The position numbers and the translations under genes are program-made. Below are positions 1-10,418 of a stretch of DNA of 64,000 nucleotides, in pieces; within the stretch, counting starts at the first letter, position 1, and every line of letters starts with the position of its first letter. The stretch is from Heliocybe sulcata (Eukaryota > Basidiomycota > Agaricomycetes > Gloeophyllales > Gloeophyllaceae): contig ML213513.1 of the NCBI GenBank assembly GCA_004369045.1, positions 474,968-538,967 of the forward strand, read 5' to 3'. The notes below the pieces were generated by a model, which did no database searches, was not told the origin of the DNA, and saw nothing but the letters and a program-made list of their open reading frames with translations.

Positions 1-135
1 TTCGTCGCCCCGGACCTCGCAGCCATCTAGCACCAAGGGATTGGTGCTACGCTTTGTGGTTGTTGTTCCCCTTTAGGTCTGTGCGGGTTTCGTCGTGTGT
101 TAGTGCCTTTCACTGCGTCTCCAATGCCCTTCCAG
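1..135. repeat. Left copy of ~130 bp direct repeat
   Basis: This stretch is repeated in the same orientation at about 6318-6450. Shared blocks include the 'ccatctagcaccaaggga' stretch, 'ccctttaggtct', 'gcgggtttcgt' and 'gtgttagtgcctt'. Each copy carries a near-perfect hairpin with arms TAGCACCAA and TTGGTGCTA around a 4-base loop (about 28-49 here). Both copies contain TTAGTG, which reads CACTAA on the other strand, as expected for a CACTA-type terminus. The left copy may begin before the window, so its full length is unknown. I infer that it is a transposon end or subterminal repeat. Confidence 0.6.
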
Positions 136-155
136 CGATAACCCCATACAACCTC

Positions 156-878
156 ATGATTTCGAGACGTTGGTGGGATGAGCACCGTAGGACTTACATT
201 GATCATGTTAGTGATTGGTTTGAGCACGGCAATCCGCCTGGTTGGGAGGATATTCCAAACGATGGTGAGGAATCTAGTGACAATGATGGACAAGATAATC
301 GTGAGTGGAATTATCTCCAAATAATGCAGAGGTACTTATGACCAGTAGCAGAAGATGATCAAGCTCGTGGAGGACAGCATCAGGCATCTGATGACCAGGG
401 AATGGAAGAACTCTATGAGAGTGAGGCAAGCCATGAGCATTGAGAGGGTCGTCCGGAACACGAGGATGTGCTAGGCAACACTCGAGTGTCCTCCCCACCA
501 CTTGCTGGACTCTGACCATCTCGCTTGAACTCTCCAGCTGTCCCGACGACATCCACGTCTGATTCATCCCCTGCAGATGACAGGGCATCTGGTGACGACA
601 ACAGTACAGGATCCACCACCTCGGAAACTTCTGTCGACTCCGAGGACCAGTTTGATACTGATATGGGCTGCCCCGATGTCATTGAATCTGACTCGGATCG
701 CCAGAAACCTGGACTCGGTACCTGCAAGCGTAGTCCTTGCAACTCGACAGTCGGAACGAGTAAGCGCCGTCGTATCTCGCCAATGTCTTCCAGCGAGGAG
801 ACACAGAGCTCTGATTCCTTGGATGACACCTCTGAAAACCATGACGAACAAGAATATGAAAAGATCACTCGCCGCTGA
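156..878 (+). pseudogene. Decayed ORF next to the CACTA transposase
   Basis: One reading frame stays open apart from three in-frame TGA codons (about 339, 441 and 513). It begins at an ATG just after the left direct repeat and ends at 878. The product is hydrophilic. It starts with a basic/aromatic stretch (SRRWWDEHRR), then becomes acidic and rich in Ser, Thr and Asp, with a basic patch (TSKRRR) near the end. Each stop could come from CGA (Arg) by a C-to-T change at CpG, matching the stops in the neighbouring transposase. I do not recognise the family. It may be an accessory gene of the DNA transposon or a host gene caught in the same silenced region. Confidence 0.4.
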
Positions 879-1366
879 TCACCTCGGTCGCTCTGCTCGT
901 CTCAGTCTTCATGCTGCCCATCATCTTGCCCTTGGCCTTTGCTGTACTTCAAGATTAGGCTTTCTAAACTGTGGAACTACTCTGCTTTGCTCGTTGCTGC
1001 ACCCCTTGCCGACCTTGCTCTGCACCTGCTATGAAAAGGCTGTTATATCTTGGTCGCTCAGACAGTTGCTACTACACCTGCTTACTCTGCTGAACCCCAC
1101 TAATGTGCTCCATTTCCGTTTTGCTGATAGTTGTTGATCGCTTTGCTGCACTCATGGAAACTTCGAGACTTGCAATCCATTGATGGCAGAAGAAGAATGG
1201 TCAAATATCCCGGTTGTTTTTGCTCGGACCCATGGACCGTACATATTTATGCAGCTGTCGTAGAATCATGTAGAAGCCGAGTAATTATATGACATGCATA
1301 CCGCGGCATTGATTTGCGCTCCAAGATTACCGATGTCACATTCATCGAGGTGAGATTCGTATCATA
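879..1366. other. Stretch without a convincing gene
   Basis: Pyrimidine-rich sequence between the decayed plus-strand ORF and the 3' end of the transposase gene. Open frames here are short and show no recognisable motif. It could hold the tail of the decayed ORF or an internal transposon spacer. Confidence 0.5.
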
Positions 1367-4300
1367 CTAGTCCTCGTCTAAGTCAAAGAATGCTGTTGGG
1401 TGCTGGAGGAGACGAAGTCAGCGAGTGAAATCACAACTTAGTGGAGCCTTGACTTACACACTCCAGCGCAGTGGTGATCCACATCTCCGGCTCGACATGC
1501 TCGTATTGACCACGGAGAAGCTGGCAGCGAATCGACGAGAAAGGGACATAGCGCGGCGGGACACTAACATCATCCTCGGAGTCCTCGACATACTTCCCTA
1601 GTTCCCAACATTCCACCTCTAGCTCTGGACTGGTGAGATATGAGCGTCGTCAAGCAAGTGGTGATGCGTATAACTTACTAGTTGCTCCAGTAATCTCTCT
1701 CGGTTGGGATATAGTCGAGCCTTTTCATCCACTGTATTTCAGCCCAGAGCGTGGCATCGTCAATGCCACTCTGCTGGTGACGAAAGATCGAGATGACCTC
1801 GCCGCCGTATGTGCCGCCATTGATAACAGCTTTCACTATTGAAGGGCCCACAGTCTGGCGCAGGTTTCTTGAAGTCGGCACAATTCGTCAGCCATCCAAG
1901 AGAGCATATTCATAGAAGACTGCTCTAGTCGATATGACACGGGTGCCAGGTAGCGGATTGCAAGTTGTTGGAAAGTAGACACGGGGGTCACCAGAGCTGT
2001 TGTAGTAGTCGTGGAGATGGCACACAGCAGTATCGGGGAGCTTTTGACCTGTCCTTGTGACAGGTGGACCTGTTTGTATGCGCAAGATGGTCATCGCTAC
2101 AGTACCGTATGGGTAAGCATGATATGTGGCTCCGCCGAGTGAAAGGAGGCATGCACCATCATCAACAGCTGCGTGTTCAAGATGAGACTGCAAAACTGAG
2201 CTGGAAGCAGCCGCTTCGACAGTGCCGCGGTCTTCGTTGTTCTGCAAGAGCATGCGATTTGATACGTCTCGCTCAGCACGATTTGCGGGGTTTGCAGCGA
2301 CAGCAGCAACCTTATGAGTACCATCAATAGGAATACAATAAACGAACAAGTAGCTGCCTACTTACCAGTGCGCATGCACGCTTTTCACGCCCGAATGAGC
2401 ACATCAGGGTAACCTCCATCTGCCCGCCGGTGTGGTGATTGGTGTGATAGTTCTTCATTGTCTTGTTGAGCCGCTCGGTCAGGAAGAGCCAGAATGCATA
2501 TACGGGACCATAGTCCCGTATCTGGTCAGGCTGGTGAACCACCCAGTGGTGGTTCGGCTTCATAGTACCTTCACCATACAGCTGCACTGGTGTGTTCATG
2601 TCAGCACAAAGTCAAGTACTCGAGTAAAGAGCGGCTCACCTGTCGGTACTGGAGAAGGTAGTCTTGAAGGAGGCTGAGCGCACGAGCAATACCGCGCTCA
2701 TCGATGGAGCGCCCGAGTAAGACCTTGAGGGACATTGCAAATTTGAGGAAGATATCGGGCTCCTCTTCATGCAGATGCTGCTCGGGCTCTGCTGGTGGAG
2801 TAGGCTTGGGATCCTTTTTGCTGGACGTTTTGGGAGTCGTCTTGCCTCTCTCCTGCGCTTTCTTCTTCCGACGAGCTTCGCGTGCTTCCCAGAGTTTGAT
2901 ATTTTGCTTATAGTCCTCCATCTCTTCTTCATAGCGTTCCCTCACTGTGCCAACAGCCGCAACAGCTGACTTGAGGTATACATCCCATATGATAGGGATC
3001 TAATGTATTATAGTAGTTAGTAGTGGATGAGATACAACAGAATATAGGGCTCACAATGATTGGGAGAACACTCGTCGTAGAAAACTTGTATTCATCAGCT
3101 GTAAGCGACCCACCAGCAGGCACGCCCATCCGCAGTGGCAGGTGTCCAGCCCAAAGGGGAGATTCCACCTACCGCCATGTCAGATTGATATTAATCGAGC
3201 TCAGAATGACTTACCGTCTCCAGGAACTCGTGTAGCATGCCGATCTCATGCTCAGACTTGCCGGTGGGAGCCTGCAATGCCTTCGTCTTAATCCAACGAG
3301 CGTACCACTGGTTCTTCGCAAGACCCAGGAGAATGTTATGCATTGGGTCGATGAGCGTGAAACGTACGAGGTCGAAGTATGGAAGTCTCGCAAACTCGGT
3401 CCAACGGGCACCGAAATGCTGGAACCATCCATCTCGTTCTTCTTGTGTGGATAGCTGCTTCCAGCGCCAGCATCGTGCCTTATGGTCTTCACCATCCCTG
3501 GGAGTATACTCTGCGGAGACATGAGAAACAGCATCAAAAGAACAGGATAGGACTCACCGTTTCAGAGAGACTTCTCTGAAAATAGCTCATCATGAGGCAC
3601 ATGACATTTCATGCATGGTGCCTCGCGGTGAGCGTGATCAGCGAAGCCGCATATCTTGCACATGGCCGGATGGTCGCAGATGATCACCATGAGGAAAACG
3701 CGAACGAGTCAACCTAAGCAGATTAAGTACAAGGCTCAGATCATGAAAGGAACGCATATACTCACCTTCAGTATGTTTGGCGGTCTTGATACGTACACCA
3801 TCTCCGCATAGCAGCTCAAGATCATCGACGAGAAATTTCAGATAACTCTGAATTTGTTCTGCCGTAGGCTCCGTGGGACCGGGAAGGGCAACAGGAACAA
3901 GTAAGTTCCTAGTCTGGTAGCTGATACGGTGCATATATTCAGTTAGGGATCTTGCGGAAAATGGAGGATCTCACTGTAGCTCTGGAGGTAAACTCGCAAC
4001 AGTAAAGGACATCATACCAGAGGAATGGCTCCCGGCAAAGTTGGAGCTATTTTGATTGAACCTTCGACAAGATCAGCTCTTTGAGAACAATGCATATATG
4101 CAGCGACAGCTTACCAATCAGCACTAAAGTCGACCGGGATACGGAGCTCATTCTCTTCGGTGTGAGATGGCTGAGAGAAGAAGAGATTGCCATTCTTATC
4201 CTTGACCATACGCGCAACCTCACCATCAAGTCTATTCGTGTACCTGCCAGGCTCGTGGACATGATCGAGCCACTGGTCACAGGCTGTCTCCATCTCCTCA

Positions 4301-5732
4301 TCCTCGAGGAAGTCCGCCAGCAGGCTAGATAACATCGCAAGAGGAACTGCTTTGGCGGGAGGCGGCTTGCGATTAGCATTACGTGTAACCTTATTCCAGA
4401 GGCGTCGAAGAATACCAGTGTGTCTGGACATAAAAAGCGCTGTGTTACAGCCAGGACACTTGGCATTGGCAGGGAGGTCGGGGCTGAAGAGGCAGTGGCA
4501 GTCTGGGCATGCTGGATGGATACCAAATCGATCTTCAAGACCCATGTCATGTATAACTTTCTGATAAGTTGTTGGCATAGGATCATCATCATAGAGAGCG
4601 CCCATACAAATGAAGATGGAACAGAGAGTGAAGAGAATAATTGCGCATGCACGAAACGTGACATGATGCACAGTTTGAAGGTGTATAACGAGCAAGAGGA
4701 CCAGCCGCACAAACCAGTGGCTGTGAGAGTTTGCATAGGCATCAGCAGGTGACGGTCGCGGTGGAAGAGATCTAATATCGTCCCGAGAAATGGAATCCGG
4801 AGCAGCAGAGAGCAGAGAGTGGTCACTGGCAGGAGACACCGGACGCTCTTCACTCTCGAGCGCAGCTGCAAGCTCGAGTTGTAGCTCATCTCCATCATCT
4901 GGATCGTCATAGAGACCCAGCTGCAGATCATCATTGAGCTGTGATTGCTCCTGCTCAAGCTGCTCCTGCTCGAGCTGCTCCTGCTTCTCTCGTAATGTCA
5001 TAACTTCTTTTATAACTCGCTTAGCTGAGCGCCGTGTAGAGCGGCGAGGTGCAGGGGTAATAGAGCGATGAGGGGAGGGAGGGCGAGGTGCGGGTGAGAT
5101 GGAGTGGTGAGAAGGGGCCGGGGAAGGTGGGTCATCGAACTGGTGACTGTCGTGGGGTGAAGCAGTGACAGAGCGCATAGGATCATCTTGTATGATTGCA
5201 GACTTGTTATCCTGAGGCTCGGGCTCCGGAGTTCGTGCAGTATTGTCATCCGTACATACGTCCATCAAGTCCTGTCAACCGGAGCTGGTCAATAAATTTG
5301 AATGGGTATATATGCGCAGCACTGAAGACTTACCACATACGGCACCTCAGTAGGGTCAATGTTTGATGCACTCACAGCTTGGGTGGGACCAGCTGCATCC
5401 TCCATGGGTGTATCGACTTGCATAACAGAGAAGTCGTGATTGTCGAGTTGAGGAAAAGCGGAGGGCCCAGTCTTTGACTTCAGCTTCAAGGAGGCTCCCC
5501 TACCGAGACTCTTCGCTCGAGAAATAACAGATCCCAGCAATCCTCTCCCTCGTCCTCGAGCTACCGCCAGAGAGTTTGCCTTACGTCGCTCCCGCTCGTG
5601 ACGCTCTTTGGTTCCCCGGGTGACCAACTCGCCGTTGCACCTCGTACAGCCTTCGTAGCATCGGTACTTTTTTGCGTTCACATCTGGTCTTGACTTAGTG
5701 ATCCAAGAGCTAGTGGGAAGACTCTTGAGCAT
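1367..5732 (-). pseudogene. Tnp2-family CACTA transposase, probably inactive
   Basis: The gene is spread over many short exons. The N-terminus (from the ATG at 5732) has a Cys-pair zinc-binding patch (CYEGCTRC) followed by VTRGTKERH. Then comes a long Ser/Pro-rich and Gln/Glu-rich segment, a second zinc patch (CPDCHCLF then CPGC), and the Tnp2 core: LRIPVDFSADWFN, YQTRNLLVPVALPGP, DHPAMCKICGFADHAH, IDPMHNILLGL, PAGGSLTADEYKF, MKPNHHWVVHQPDQIRDYGPV and FLTERLNKTMKN. The C-terminus ends with VPFSSI and HPTAFFDLDED, as I recall for fungal Tnp2 proteins. At least two TGA codons interrupt the core where relatives have arginine: just before LVRVFLM, and in FSEKSL-stop-NG. The copy looks full length but dead. 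It is a plain cut-and-paste DNA transposon gene. Confidence 0.85.
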
Positions 5733-6317
5733 GAGTTTATAGGGTACTGGAAAGTCCTGCAGATGGGATGGGCGTTGCACCAAGCAGTGGTCGTAGCTGC
5801 AGCTTCAAGCTTCAAGCAAGAGATGCTGCCCGTCAAGCGAGTGTGTCGGGCGAGGGAGAGCAGGTGTCGGGAGACTCCGGAAGGAGACTTAGAAAATAAA
5901 GAGCAGAAAAGAGTGGACTGTATTGTTTAACAGACAACGGACTTAGGCTAAGATACATGAAGCATAGTAAGAGTAGACGTGAGCCACAGAGCTGGCTAAA
6001 CATAGACACAGCTATTCGAAGGTTGATAAGCTGTGCTGTTCACGCGACATGTCCAGGCCACGTGGGCATAGCTAATCAGGCTGCGAAGCGCTCGCCTGTC
6101 CAAGCTCGTCTAGTAGGGATGCATAGCTTTGAATTCTTGAGCTAGGCTGGACTATTCATACTTTGACTAACAGCGCCTGAAATGCAGTGTATACCTGACC
6201 AGTAGTATAGCTTCTGTTGTTCTAGGTACTATACAATACTAGTCGTTATGCAGACATTGACTGAGCTTCTGTTGTTCTAGCTCAAGCCTTAGCTTCCAGA
6301 TTCAACAGTTTATCATA
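5733..6317. other. Upstream region of the transposase
   Basis: No ORF of interest. It holds a short direct repeat, 'agcttctgttgttctag', at 6209-6225 and 6264-6280, and a small 'aagcttc' repeat near 5805. It probably contains the transposase promoter and subterminal transposon sequence. Confidence 0.5.
6209..6280. repeat. 17-bp direct repeat pair
   Basis: The 17-mer agcttctgttgttctag occurs at 6209-6225 and again at 6264-6280, about 55 bp apart and close to the right end of the CACTA element. Short subterminal repeats of this kind are typical binding sites for accessory proteins of CACTA elements. That role is an inference here. Confidence 0.6.
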
Positions 6318-6450
6318 CCCCTCGTTACCCTGGACCTCGCATCCATCTAGCACCAAGGGATTGGTGCTACACTTTGTGGGTGTGTCTCCCTTTAGGTCTC
6401 ATTTTTGCGGGTTTCGTTGCGTGTTAGTGCCTTCCAGTGTCATGGTCATG
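6318..6450. repeat. Right copy of ~130 bp direct repeat
   Basis: Same orientation as the copy at 1-135, with several single-base differences and small indels. The hairpin with arms TAGCACCAA / TTGGTGCTA lies at about 6347-6368. The match fades soon after 'gttagtgcctt'. Differences such as gctacg versus gctaca are CpG-type transitions, in line with the decay seen in the element. Confidence 0.6.
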
Positions 6451-7130
6451 GCCATGCCATGCTTACGTAACATCCCGTAGCTCATTACGCGTGTATCGTA
6501 GTTGTAGTCCCTTGTCTTAGCAACGCCAGTAGCATCGCCTATACACACTGATTCTGCTCTCTCATTCCCTCTGAGGGCTCTCGGGCGTGTGCGTCGAGGT
6601 TCTTTCCAACGTGCCTGTTACATCCAGCAAGAAAACAGGATTCTGGTAAGGTACACTCAAGGTTGCTGGCCACTTTCTGGATACAGCTTTCTTGAAAGCA
6701 ACAGAAAGCGAAATCTGTATCTGGGACTGTAGGTCCCTAATGATTCCTGTGGTTGCTATTGCTATTGCTATCGAATGGAGTTCTAATCACATATATGGGA
6801 GTTAAATCCCACACTGCAAATGCGCCTGCATATGTATGCGTCCAGTACGCATCTCGAGCTCGAGATGTGTATGCTTCTCCAGATAGTGAAACAAGTACTA
6901 GTGTCGCCTGGAGACTGTATTCACTGTCAATGGCAGTATGTTCTGTGAGACTGGTGTTGGTTGGGACTGCCACTTTGCAAGATGTTCTGCAACATCGTCT
7001 TGTGAGATGGATCGAGCGGGCATGGCTGCACTAATCATCCGCAGCGATGCTGCTAGCACAATGATCATAACTGTAAGCACCTCCCGATGCAATGCGAACT
7101 TGTTAGCAAGTAAGTCTTTGTGCCTCTGAT
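6451..7130. other. Stretch without a convincing gene
   Basis: Only short, unrecognised open frames. A small GCTATT tandem repeat lies near 6755 and a perfect palindrome gctttcttgaaagc near 6682. The plus-strand stretch around 6900-7080 may be eroded coding sequence upstream of the small ORF at 7131, but no family is recognisable. Confidence 0.4.
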
Positions 7131-7295
7131 ATGCCAGTCCCGGAGCAACTTGATATCGACGACGAGTACGACAATTCATTCGGGGACTTCGACATCCCCG
7201 ACGAGCTCTGGCAAGCATGTTCCCAGTCGCATAATGAGCCCCACACCTTACGAGAAATGGCGAGGTATGCATCTTACACATATATTGCAATATAA
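7131..7295 (+). CDS. Short acidic ORF, probable gene fragment
   Basis: A 54-codon ORF begins MPVPEQLDIDDEYDNSFGD and continues FDIPDELWQACSQSHNEP. Its composition (acidic, with Trp and Cys) looks protein-like rather than random. A splice-acceptor-like 'atgccag' sits at its start and a donor-like 'ggtatgc' inside its end, so it may be an internal exon of a broken gene rather than a complete small gene. I do not recognise the family. It lies on the edge of the transposon-rich region. Confidence 0.25.
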   Translation: MPVPEQLDIDDEYDNSFGDFDIPDELWQACSQSHNEPHTLREMARYASYTYIAI

Positions 7296-7726
7296 GACTA
7301 TTGATTAGTGACTTTACTCGTGCAACGTGGGATTAATACTTAGCAACCAGATCAAATCATACCAATTCCGCAGCTCTAGTTGCCAGTATGTCTGAAGGTG
7401 CCAACCGCAGCAGTGAGCGTGAAGAAACATGTTACAGACAGTTGATCGTGCTCACGTGTCGCGGAAGTTATCTTCCGACTTTCTTTTTTCTTTTTCTTTT
7501 TCTTTTTTGTCCACAGGAATCAATAGCGAGCCAAAAATAGCGATACAGAACAGCAATTCGGTTGCAAGGGTCTCTGCATATGTCGTATATGATTCTCGTC
7601 ATAGGCCCATAGTATCTGCGAGCAACGGGGAAAGGTCACGTTACAAGCAACGAGCTCAGCGCGACTAGCAGTACTGCAACTACATGACAGGCCACCCGGC
7701 ATCACTCTGCATCTGCACCTTCGACG
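7296..7726. other. Intergenic, polypyrimidine tract
   Basis: Contains a T/C-rich tract of about 30 bases near 7480-7508 and no credible ORF. It is the 3' flank of the acetyltransferase gene on the minus strand. Confidence 0.5.
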
Positions 7727-8440
7727 TTACGACTTCACTTGCGGTAGTCTCTTCATATATGTGAACGTATAAGTCCCCCACTTACTTCCATCCTCTCTCG
7801 GTTTAGGTGCATAGTGATCCAGAGCCACAGTTAACATGCCCTGCTCCTCGAACCCCGCCTTCTTGAACGCTCGCCTCCCCGCCTCTGACGCGTGCACCCA
7901 GCAAAACACGCCGTCCTGATCCGCCTTGCTCGTCCCCCATCCAATAAGCGCAGACCCAATACCGCGCCCCTGATACGCAGGGTGCACGCTGGTTGCGATG
8001 ATATACATGCACTTGATGCCCGGCGGCATGAACGTCTCCATCCACTCTTCGAGGTCGGCGTCTGTCAGCTCTTTGAGGCGCTCAAGGGATGTCTTCTCTT
8101 TCGGCTCTGCTTTGGGTTCCTCCGGCTTCGCTTCTTTCTGTGTACTTTCATCCTCCTTCCGCTGCTCCTTCTTCTCCGGCTGTGGATAACCTCTGAACCC
8201 CCACACTACCCAGCCCGCGACCTCCCCTGTACTGCTGTCCACGGCCTTCATGACTTTGCATCTCTCCGGTATGGTGAGCCAGTAAGACAGCCCTTCTCCC
8301 ATACCCTTCACTTGAGGCTCCATACCGGTCAAGACGGTCTTCATTTGTGTATGGCGATCATCCGCAAATGCAGCACCGAATATCTCTGACATGCGGGGAA
8401 CATCCTGGGGGAGCGCAGGGCTGATCAAGATGTCGCTCAT
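7727..8440 (-). CDS. GNAT-family N-acetyltransferase
   Basis: Single-exon gene of 237 residues. GNAT enzymes transfer an acetyl group from acetyl-CoA to an amine; the substrate here cannot be told. The acetyl-CoA-binding motif A is clear: IIATSVHPAYQGRGIGSALIGWG (about residues 147-169), with the Q/RxxGxG/A signature QGRGIG. It is followed by AGRRAFKKAGFEEQG, the usual C-terminal part of the fold. A Lys/Glu-rich low-complexity insert (about residues 88-118) separates the N-terminal strands from the core. The start at MSDILISPAL is natural because the first strand follows at once. It is tandem with the UBR7 gene. It is probably cytosolic, since no signal or membrane segment is visible. Confidence 0.85.
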   Translation of the reverse strand: MSDILISPALPQDVPRMSEIFGAAFADDRHTQMKTVLTGMEPQVKGMGEGLSYWLTIPERCKVMKAVDSSTGEVAGWVVWGFRGYPQPEKKEQRKEDESTQKEAKPEEPKAEPKEKTSLERLKELTDADLEEWMETFMPPGIKCMYIIATSVHPAYQGRGIGSALIGWGTSKADQDGVFCWVHASEAGRRAFKKAGFEEQGMLTVALDHYAPKPREDGSKWGTYTFTYMKRLPQVKS

Positions 8441-8708
8441 AGCGGTTGATATAGATTACTCGTCGTTTCGCTCTGGATCCTTTGAGAAAGAGATCAAGAT
8501 AGTCCAAATAGATGCTCCCTGTGCTGCTCGTGTATACTTCGTCGATATTTGAGAACCCCGCGGTATATACCGAGGCCTGATCTCACGGTCGACTTGAGGA
8601 CTGTGCGGTAAGAGCAATATGAAGGTTACATACAAGAACAGCATGCACGGGCAAAGCAACGCAGAACACACAGCTATACTAATATTCACATATCTCAGCA
8701 AGGCAATA

Positions 8709-10205
8709 TCAATGAGCCTCCCCATTCCCCGCCATCTTCGCCTCAAAGAAAGCCTTCACATCCCCCTCCTCAACGACTCTCCCGTCCTCCGCGAATGGCC
8801 TCAAATAATCCATAAGCCCGTCTCTGCAAGTTCGTTAAGTATGGCTCGAGTCTTCACGTCTATGACTACACGCACCTCATCGCGTTGAACGCCCGTATCC
8901 CGTCCAACGCACGCTCACGCGGGAGTCGCGACAGAGCGCGCATGCCGAGTTCTTCGAGCGATAAACCTGCGGACGGGTTAGCATGGAATTAATATGAAGT
9001 TATTCGTGAATGGTCAGGCTGACCGGAATCGGGATCCTCGGGCGGCTCATAGGTTTCTTCTTCTTCGAGCAGATATGGACGCGTTTCTAGACTTGCTAGA
9101 CACTGTAAGGTCATACTGTCAGGTACACATAGTTGAACATGCTGCGATAGACCCACGGATGGACATTTACACCAGCGAGTACGCCAGCCTTCGGTAAGAA
9201 AGACGTCACCTGCCCCATGAGACGAAAGGATGGGTTTGTTCTTTTCTACGCTGGATCTATTTTCGGAGGTTTGAGAGAGCTGACTGTAGATCGTTTGTGC
9301 AGTTGGATTTGGTGGAGGGGCAACGCACGGGACTGCTTGCGAGGACAGGGAAGGAGACGTGCGTGTCCGCTTGCTACTTCTTGTCGACTCGTCCTGTTCT
9401 CTCGCTCGTTTGTCACCCGCCCGAGCATCCGTCGCATCGACTTCAACATGGCCCTCTTCTTCCCGCCCGATGACCTTCCAGGGCGCATCATCCGAGTCTC
9501 TGACAACCATCATGACCCCTCCCGTCCCCGCATACCGCTTCAGCGTGGGTATCTGCAGGACACAAGACCCGCAAACTAGGGCGTCATAGTCCTCGCCAGA
9601 TATCAAAGGCGGCGGGAGGTCGTCCTCTTCACCAGACGCGTCTTCGTCCTCCTCCTTCGTTGGAGACGGCGCTCGTGAAGGCGGTCTCTCGCGCAAATTC
9701 AGACAGCTCTCGTGGAGCCAGTCCTAGCCGTCTTAGGTTCAGCACCTGTCCCCTCCAACCGAACAAAACCCACCTCACAGGCAACGCACTGGATCATCGT
9801 CTCCCGCTCCTTCTTCGCGTCATAACGCCTTCCGCACCTACAAAACACGCCCTGGAAATTCTGGCCGTACTTATTCCCCTCATTCGGCGGTTCCAAAGTT
9901 GTATGCAGCGTGCATCGATGCGTCCGGGACGTAGGACAGTCGCACCTAAATCCGCGTTTAGGAAAGAGCTCGAGCTGCTCGTGATCGGTATGGCATGCAA
10001 TCGAGCACGCTGAGCAGATGCCTCTGGGGGTCGGCTCGGTGGGTTTGCAGGTTAAGCAGAGGTAGACTGCTTGCCGGAGCGGTCCTAGCGGGTACGTGCA
10101 GGATTTGAATTCGTGTGGAAGGGCTTCTGCTGCTTCGTCTATAAGTTGCGCTTGCGAGGCGTACAGTTCTTGGCTCGTGAAGGTCTGTGCATCGTGAGGG
10201 GGCAT
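8709..10205 (-). CDS. UBR7-type E3 ubiquitin ligase (UBR box + PHD)
   Basis: Four exons (introns near 9724-9773, 8967-9024 and 8824-8875) give about 445 residues. The N-terminal UBR box carries the Cys/His ladder (YLCLTC, GICSACSIACHTDHEQ, FRCDC, HRCTLH; about residues 45-100). A PHD-like finger follows (FCRCGRRYD, then MIQCVACEDWLHESC); the intron falls exactly between CACE and DWLH. The C-terminus has GLSLEELGMRAL and DYLRPFAEDGRVVEEGDVKAFFEAK, as in UBR7/Mlo2. In mammals UBR7 is a nuclear, histone-linked ubiquitin ligase that has a PHD finger rather than a RING. The middle section is acidic and Ser-rich, with a basic patch (SSKRTRTS) that could be a nuclear signal. It shares a 213 bp promoter region with the WASP gene. 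Confidence 0.88.
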
Positions 10206-10418
10206 ATGTAAATGTTAGGGACAAGCGAGAGCGTATATCCAGACGAGGATAGAGTGTAAGTGGGGTAACCCGGGTCTAATCAGCTATCATCTAGAAAGGG
10301 CATTTGACTGAGACCCCGGGACACTTCTTCCACCCGGTATCGGACTCCTTCCGTTGGGCGTCATCGTTTCGTTCGGGCGCAGCCAGCCTGTGCTGCACCG
10401 TATACCTCTACATCCATC
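10206..10418. promoter_or_regulatory. Bidirectional promoter region, UBR7/WASP
   Basis: Only 213 bp separate the two divergent start codons, so both genes must share this space for promoter and 5' leader. I see no clear TATA box or known operator. Confidence 0.5.

Larger units (their letters stand above)
1..6450 (-). mobile_element. CACTA (EnSpm/Tnp2-type) DNA transposon, decayed
   Basis: The interval holds a Tnp2 transposase gene on the minus strand and is bounded by two direct copies of a ~130 bp sequence. Tnp2 transposases are the hallmark of CACTA/EnSpm cut-and-paste elements, which are abundant in agaricomycetes. I did not find a clean pair of terminal inverted repeats: the right repeat contains TTAGTG (CACTAA reversed), but its partner on the left is not visible, possibly because it lies outside the window. 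The true borders are therefore uncertain. In-frame stops in the transposase suggest that this copy is inactive. Confidence 0.65.

Noticed and set aside
1-6450. Direct repeats read as terminal repeats of a retroelement
   Set aside because: The interior encodes a Tnp2 cut-and-paste transposase and no retroelement gene; the repeats are short and carry a CACTA-like terminus.
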